DNA from: Clostridia bacterium 41_269
GTDB taxonomy: Bacteria > Bacillota > DTU086
Direction: 5' to 3'
DNA: 64,000 nucleotides
Assembly (NCBI GenBank): GCA_001508005.1
Contig: LGEZ01000010.1
Location: 1 to 64,000 of the forward strand
Positions 59,749 through 64,000 of the stretch are shown one piece after another. Each line of letters begins with the position of its first letter. Positions within the stretch are counted from its first letter, which is position 1. A program made the position numbers and the translations under genes. The notes beneath the pieces were generated by a model that saw only the letters and a list, made by a program, of their open reading frames with translations, was not told the origin of the DNA and did no database searches.

Positions 59749-60720
59749 ATGAAGCTGAACGAAATTTACCGACTTGCGGTGGAGAAAGGAATGGAAGCTG
59801 ATCCCAGAGGGGAAGATAGGCTGAAAAAAATTTTATCTGATAGGAAAAAAGAATACGAAAAGCTTGATGATAAAAAAAAGAGTATCTTTGATGAGCAGAA
59901 ATTAAGCAACCCGTATGATGATACAAGAATATTATGGGGAGATCCAAATACAGAAATAAAAAAGGTTTTGGCTGGTATTGATATAGGTGGTGAAGAAATT
60001 CTACTTGCAGACAGGCTTCGGGAGAAAGGAGATTTTATAGATCTTATAATAAGCCATCATCCTGAAGGATATGCTTTAGCTGGTTTATATGGTGTCATGG
60101 ATCTCCAGGAGGATGTATTGTTTAAGCTTGGTGTGCCCATAAATATTGCTGAAGGTTTAATGGAACCCAGAATTAAAGAAGTAGAAAGAAATGTACTGCC
60201 GTTAAATCATAACCGTGCAGTGGATATGGCAAGAATTTTGGATATACCTTTTATGTGCATTCATACTCCTGCAGATAATTTGGTTGTAAGGTTTTTAGAA
60301 AGGAAATTTGAGGAGAAAAAGCCTGAAACTTTAGGAGATATCATTGATGTGCTCCTGGAAATACCAGAATATAAGAAAGCTGCACAGCTTAATGCTGGGC
60401 CAAAATGTGTTGTTGGTTCTGAAAAAAACAGAGCAGGTAAAATTTTTGTCGATATGACAGGTGGGACAAGCGGTTCGGAAAAATCATATGAGAAATTGGC
60501 GCAAGCTGGGATAGGGACCATAATAGGAATGCATATGGGAGAAAAACATCGTTTAGAAGCTGAAAAATACCATATAAATGTTGTTATTGCTGGTCATATA
60601 GCAAGTGATTCCTTAGGTTTTAATCTTTTTTTAGATTTACTAGAAGAAAAGGGAATTAAAATAGAAAGCTGTTCTGGTTTTATAAGACATTCCCGTCTGC
60701 AAAAAGGGGGCAGGGTATGA
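59749..60720 (+). CDS. NIF3-like protein
   Basis: NIF3/YqfO superfamily protein of 323 residues. Visible metal-binding-type motif LIISHHPEGYALAGLYGVMD, central HTPADNLVVRF and the C-terminal GIGTIIGMHMGEKHRLEAEK ... NVVIAGHIASDS. It is longer than minimal NIF3 proteins and has an N-terminal helical extension (about 1-75). Biochemical role not established; some relatives act as GTP cyclohydrolase I type 2. The ATG at 59749 fits AGGGAGG; an in-frame ATG at 59743 is too close. Overlaps the peptidase gene by 4 bp. Confidence 0.85.
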   Translation: MKLNEIYRLAVEKGMEADPRGEDRLKKILSDRKKEYEKLDDKKKSIFDEQKLSNPYDDTRILWGDPNTEIKKVLAGIDIGGEEILLADRLREKGDFIDLIISHHPEGYALAGLYGVMDLQEDVLFKLGVPINIAEGLMEPRIKEVERNVLPLNHNRAVDMARILDIPFMCIHTPADNLVVRFLERKFEEKKPETLGDIIDVLLEIPEYKKAAQLNAGPKCVVGSEKNRAGKIFVDMTGGTSGSEKSYEKLAQAGIGTIIGMHMGEKHRLEAEKYHINVVIAGHIASDSLGFNLFLDLLEEKGIKIESCSGFIRHSRLQKGGRV

Positions 60721-63272
60721 GAGAGAAATTAGAAATTTTAGCTCCAGCTGGCAGTCCAGAAGCCTTAAGAGCTGCAGTGGAAAATGGAGCCGATGCAGTA
60801 TATCTGGGCGGTAAAGAATTCAGTGCCAGACAGTATGCATCAAATTTTACAAGGAAAGAAATTGCAGAAGCTGTAAAGTACTGTCATGTAAGAGGAGTAA
60901 ATGTTTATGTAACCGTTAATACACTGATTCGTAATGGTGAATTGGAAAAAGCTTTGGAGTTTCTTCTTTTTCTTTACAACAGCGGCGTAGATGCGGTTAT
61001 TGTTCAGGATTTAGGTTTGATGAAAATAGCTGGAGAGGTACTGCCTGATTTAACTTTGCACGCAAGTACTCAGGCAACGGTTCTTAATGCATCAGGAGTA
61101 AACTATTTAAAAAGTTTGGGTGTAAAAAGGGTAATTTTAGCTAGGGAGCTGTCCTTTCATGAAATTAAAAAAATAAAAGAAAAGACTGGTATAGAGCTTG
61201 AAGTCTTTGCACACGGTGCCCTTTGTTTTTCTTTTTCCGGACAGTGTTTAATGAGCAGCATTATTGGAAGTAGAAGCGGAAATAGAGGAAGGTGCGCTCA
61301 GCCCTGCAGACTCCCGTATACCCTTATTGACCGCAGTACAGGTAAAATCTATAAAGATTTTGAGAATTTTTATCTTTTAAGCACAAAAGATCTAAATTTG
61401 ATATATCATATACCGTATTTGGTAAAGGCAGGTATTTCAGCAATAAAAATTGAGGGACGTATGAAGCGCCCTGAATATGTTGCTGTGGTAGTAGGAATTT
61501 ATAGGAAAGTTCTCGACAGATATTATGAAAATCCTGACCAGTTTTATGTTGACCACGAGGAATACGAACAGCTGGCCCAAATATTCAACCGTGATTTTAC
61601 CACGGGATTTTTTGTGAGAGATCCCAAAGCTTCTTTGATAAGCTTCAGCAGGCCAAACAACAGGGGGATTTTTTTGGGCAGAGTAAATTTCATAGATAGG
61701 AAAAGAGGTACCATAACTGTTAATTTAAAAACCCCTTTAAGCAGAGGAGACGGAATAGAGATTTGGGTTACTGATGGAGGAAGGAAGGGTTTAGTAGTAA
61801 AAGAGCTTTTTTTAGAAGGTTGTCCTGTTAAAGAGGTGCCGAGGAATAGTACTGCTGAAATTTCCGTACCTTTTACGGAAGGGATAAGTATAGGTGATAG
61901 AATATTTAAAACCAGCGATGCAGAACTTTTGTCCAAAGCAAGGGAAACCTATACTTCGCCAAAAAACTTTAAAAAAGTACCTATAGAAATTTTTGCTCAG
62001 GTAGAAGTAGGAAAACCGCTGATTTTGAGGGGAACAGATGCAGATGGCAATAGTGTTGTGGTAAAAACCTCTTTGCCAGCAGAAAAGGCGTTAAAAAGAC
62101 CTTTAACAGAAGATTTTTTGAAAGAACAGCTGGACCGTTTGGGCAATACACCATTTTCATTAAAGAAGATCCAATGTGATCTTGACGGGCAATCTATAAT
62201 TCCAGTTAGTGAAATAAATCGTGCGCGGCGTGAACTGGTAAGTTCTTTAGAGCAGATTCGACACCTTATAAAGCTGCCCGACCCTTTACCGCATCAAGAA
62301 TTTAGAAAAAATTTAAAGGCAGTCTTAAACAGGGGTAAAAGGTCCTTAGAAAGAACTCTGAAAAACCACAAAAAATGGGTGCCTAAAATGAGTATTGCAG
62401 TAAGTGACCTGGGAAGCGTAAAAGCTTCTGTAATAAATGGTGCGGGCAGAGTATATGTGGGGGGAGAGCAGTTTGGAAAAAAAGGAATGACCATTGAAGA
62501 AATAAGAGATGCTGTTGAAATATGTCATGAAAATAATGTAGAAATATACTGTATGCTTCCCCATATTTGGCTTGAAAAAGAGGAAGGCAAAATTAGGGAT
62601 TTTATAGAAAAAACTTTAATTTTTGAACCTACAGGTTATGTTGCGGGCAACATTGGAAGCATAAATCTTTTAAAGCAATATGGTGTAGAAAACATTCATG
62701 GTGATTATTCCTTAAATATCTTCAATGATCAAGCTATTACAGCACTTCTTGAATCAGGGGTTACGTCATATACTCTGTCTTTAGAGCTAAGCTTTAAGAA
62801 TTTAAAAGAATTCTGTTCCATTAGTTCGGCAGCTGAGTGTGTGATTCATGGGACTATTCCCTTAATGGTATCCCAGTTTTGTTTTTTAGGGGATATTTAC
62901 AGGGTTTTTTTAAATGAAAATTGTGACAGCGTGTGTGGTGAAAAAAAATTTGGATTGAAGGACAGGTTAAACTATGTTTTTCCTGTTGAGTTTGATAGTG
63001 AATGCAGGGTTTATATATTTAATTCCAAAGAATTGTGCATGATTGAGAATATTGAAAGCTTTTTAAACCTTGGGATTGGGTATTTAAGAATAGAGGCTCA
63101 GGGAAAGAATTTCCAATATGTAGAGAGTACTTTGGGAACATATAGAGAAGCTATGGAAAGATATTTCGAAGGCACTTTATCGGATAAGGACCTTAAAAGT
63201 TTTGAAAAAAAATTAAGTTATTTTAACAGTCAGGGGTTTACTAAAGGACATTATTTTAGGGGTGTTGAGTAA
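60717..63272 (+). CDS. U32-family peptidase, long form (DUF3656)
   Basis: Protein of 851 residues. Peptidase U32 domain at residues 5-260 with ILAPAGSPEALRAAVENGADAVYLGG, ELEVFAHGALCFSFSGQCLMSS and RCAQPCRLPYTL (conserved Cys), then IKIEGRMKRPEYVA; the DUF3656 region and a second degenerate barrel follow. Homologues include RlhA, which hydroxylates 23S rRNA, so rRNA modification is as likely as proteolysis. ATG overlaps the NIF3 stop (ATGA). Standard neighbour of mutS2 in Firmicutes. Confidence 0.9.
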   Translation: MREKLEILAPAGSPEALRAAVENGADAVYLGGKEFSARQYASNFTRKEIAEAVKYCHVRGVNVYVTVNTLIRNGELEKALEFLLFLYNSGVDAVIVQDLGLMKIAGEVLPDLTLHASTQATVLNASGVNYLKSLGVKRVILARELSFHEIKKIKEKTGIELEVFAHGALCFSFSGQCLMSSIIGSRSGNRGRCAQPCRLPYTLIDRSTGKIYKDFENFYLLSTKDLNLIYHIPYLVKAGISAIKIEGRMKRPEYVAVVVGIYRKVLDRYYENPDQFYVDHEEYEQLAQIFNRDFTTGFFVRDPKASLISFSRPNNRGIFLGRVNFIDRKRGTITVNLKTPLSRGDGIEIWVTDGGRKGLVVKELFLEGCPVKEVPRNSTAEISVPFTEGISIGDRIFKTSDAELLSKARETYTSPKNFKKVPIEIFAQVEVGKPLILRGTDADGNSVVVKTSLPAEKALKRPLTEDFLKEQLDRLGNTPFSLKKIQCDLDGQSIIPVSEINRARRELVSSLEQIRHLIKLPDPLPHQEFRKNLKAVLNRGKRSLERTLKNHKKWVPKMSIAVSDLGSVKASVINGAGRVYVGGEQFGKKGMTIEEIRDAVEICHENNVEIYCMLPHIWLEKEEGKIRDFIEKTLIFEPTGYVAGNIGSINLLKQYGVENIHGDYSLNIFNDQAITALLESGVTSYTLSLELSFKNLKEFCSISSAAECVIHGTIPLMVSQFCFLGDIYRVFLNENCDSVCGEKKFGLKDRLNYVFPVEFDSECRVYIFNSKELCMIENIESFLNLGIGYLRIEAQGKNFQYVESTLGTYREAMERYFEGTLSDKDLKSFEKKLSYFNSQGFTKGHYFRGVE

Positions 63273-63274
63273 AA

Positions 63275-64000
63275 TTGCCTTTTGAAAAACTGGAGTTGAA
63301 TAAAATCATCGATAGGCTAAGACAAAACTGTGTATCAGGAGCTGGAAAGGAAATTGCGGAGAACCTCAAATTTTCTTCCAAAAAAGAACAAATAATTCGC
63401 TGGCAGAAGGAAACTACTGAGGCAGCAGAATTTCTTCGATTGTATCCAGAAGTGCCTTTGGGAGGCATGAAGGATATAAGAGATGCCTTAAAAAGAGCAA
63501 ATATAGGTGGCATTCTCGAGCCTAAAGATCTGCTTGAGATTTCTGTTTTTTTGAGGTGTGCTCGAAGATTAAAAAGTTTTATTTCCAATATAAGAGAACG
63601 GGACAGGTTTCCTATATTGGTAGATTATGCTGCAAGAATCAAGCCACAACCGGATCTAGAAGAAATAATAAACAATGCTGTCACCCAAGAGGGGCAGATA
63701 TCTGATACCGCTTCTCAAGAACTTGCCAAAATTCGTAGACAGATAAATAATCTCCAGCAGGAAGTTAAGGATAAGCTTGATGAAATGATTAAATCCCCAG
63801 AAATTAGAAAGCTTCTTCAGGAAGCTTTTGTAACTGTCCGAGAGGGAAGATATGTTATTCCTGTAAAAGCTGAATATAAATCTAAAATTCCGGGATTAAT
63901 TCATGATCAATCTTCCAGTGGAGCAACGGTTTTTGTGGAACCTTATCCTGTTGTTCAATTAAATAATGAAATTCGCAGTAAAAAAGCTGAGGAAAGAAAT
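63275..64000 (+). CDS. mutS2: Endonuclease MutS2, 5' part (runs off the window)
   Basis: First 242 residues of MutS2, which suppresses recombination or rescues collided ribosomes. The N-terminal sequence FEKLELNKIIDRLRQNC, the middle ANIGGILEPKDLLEIS and SREGRYVIPVKAEYKSKIPG-like VREGRYVIPVKAEYKSKIPG, then HDQSSSGATVFVEP, are diagnostic. The ATPase and Smr domains lie beyond 64000. TTG start after AGGGGTG, directly after the U32 gene. Confidence 0.95.
   Translation, partial: MPFEKLELNKIIDRLRQNCVSGAGKEIAENLKFSSKKEQIIRWQKETTEAAEFLRLYPEVPLGGMKDIRDALKRANIGGILEPKDLLEISVFLRCARRLKSFISNIRERDRFPILVDYAARIKPQPDLEEIINNAVTQEGQISDTASQELAKIRRQINNLQQEVKDKLDEMIKSPEIRKLLQEAFVTVREGRYVIPVKAEYKSKIPGLIHDQSSSGATVFVEPYPVVQLNNEIRSKKAEERN

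Overview
The window is AT-rich DNA from a spore-forming Gram-positive bacterium, almost certainly of class Clostridia; the genus cannot be named from sequence alone. Evidence: strong Shine-Dalgarno sites with many TTG and GTG starts, an alpha/beta-type small acid-soluble spore protein, spoVK-like, ytxC-like and splB-like sporulation or germination genes, lipoprotein-anchored ABC binding proteins, and the Firmicute gene orders polA-mutM-coaE and thrS-infC-rpmI-rplT-(rRNA methyltransferase)-pheST-zapA-...-U32 peptidase-mutS2.

Layout. 1-0.6 kb: the broken end of a phage-type integrase beside tRNA-Leu(CAA). 0.6-9.6 kb: mgtC, then a + strand run of DNA replication/repair and cofactor genes (polA, mutM, coaE, lytic transglycosylase, nicotinate phosphoribosyltransferase) ending in an orphan binding lipoprotein and an MctB/SteB-like protein. 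9.7-13 kb: a complete polar amino-acid ABC importer with an internal terminator after the binding-protein gene, then an EamA exporter. 13-15.6 kb: tRNA-Leu(GAG), a strongly structured leader RNA with two mutually exclusive helices, and a three-gene operon of two separate Gate-domain membrane proteins plus a YchF-type G protein; this looks like FeoB taken apart into subunits and is the best candidate for an undescribed system. 16-19.8 kb: metallophosphoesterase and a two-part cobalamin-dependent methionine synthase. 19.8-21.3 kb: frameshifted splB and a damaged membrane gene.

21.36-29.32 kb: a 7.9-kb integrative element inserted in the last tRNA gene (Leu-TAA) of a six-tRNA cluster, bounded by 77-bp perfect direct repeats. 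It carries an integrase, an XRE regulator, a primase-polymerase/helicase, an ArpU-like activator, a terminase-small-subunit-like protein, short iteron-like repeats and a 587-residue zinc-finger protein of unknown function, but no capsid or tail genes. A phage satellite or a strongly reduced prophage fits. 29.9-31.8 kb: a triple-XRE regulator and a membrane-embedded Mrr-like protein. 32-37 kb: an isochorismatase/MFS pair, the MetNIQ methionine importer and a broken sdpI-like gene. 37.7-47.4 kb: RNA uracil methyltransferase, HD protein, spore-related small genes, CAP-domain protein, CBS protein, SpoVK-like AAA ATPase, class III aminotransferase, tRNA-Val(GAC) and frameshifted ytxC. 47.5-64 kb: DUF445 protein, thrS, the infC-rpmI-rplT operon with an attenuator leader and an ATC start for infC, a TrmH-type methyltransferase, a tiny yqzL-like gene, pheST, zapA, a decayed CoA-disulfide-reductase/rhodanese gene, polX, a 3-methyladenine glycosylase, a NIF3 protein, a U32 peptidase and the 5' part of mutS2.

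Five reading frames (splB, an element gene, the HD gene, a membrane gene, ytxC) are each restored by changing the length of one A or T run by a base or two. This may be sequencing or assembly error rather than biology. The sdpI lesion (25-bp tandem duplication plus an amber codon) and the CoA-disulfide-reductase deletion cannot be explained that way and look like true decay.
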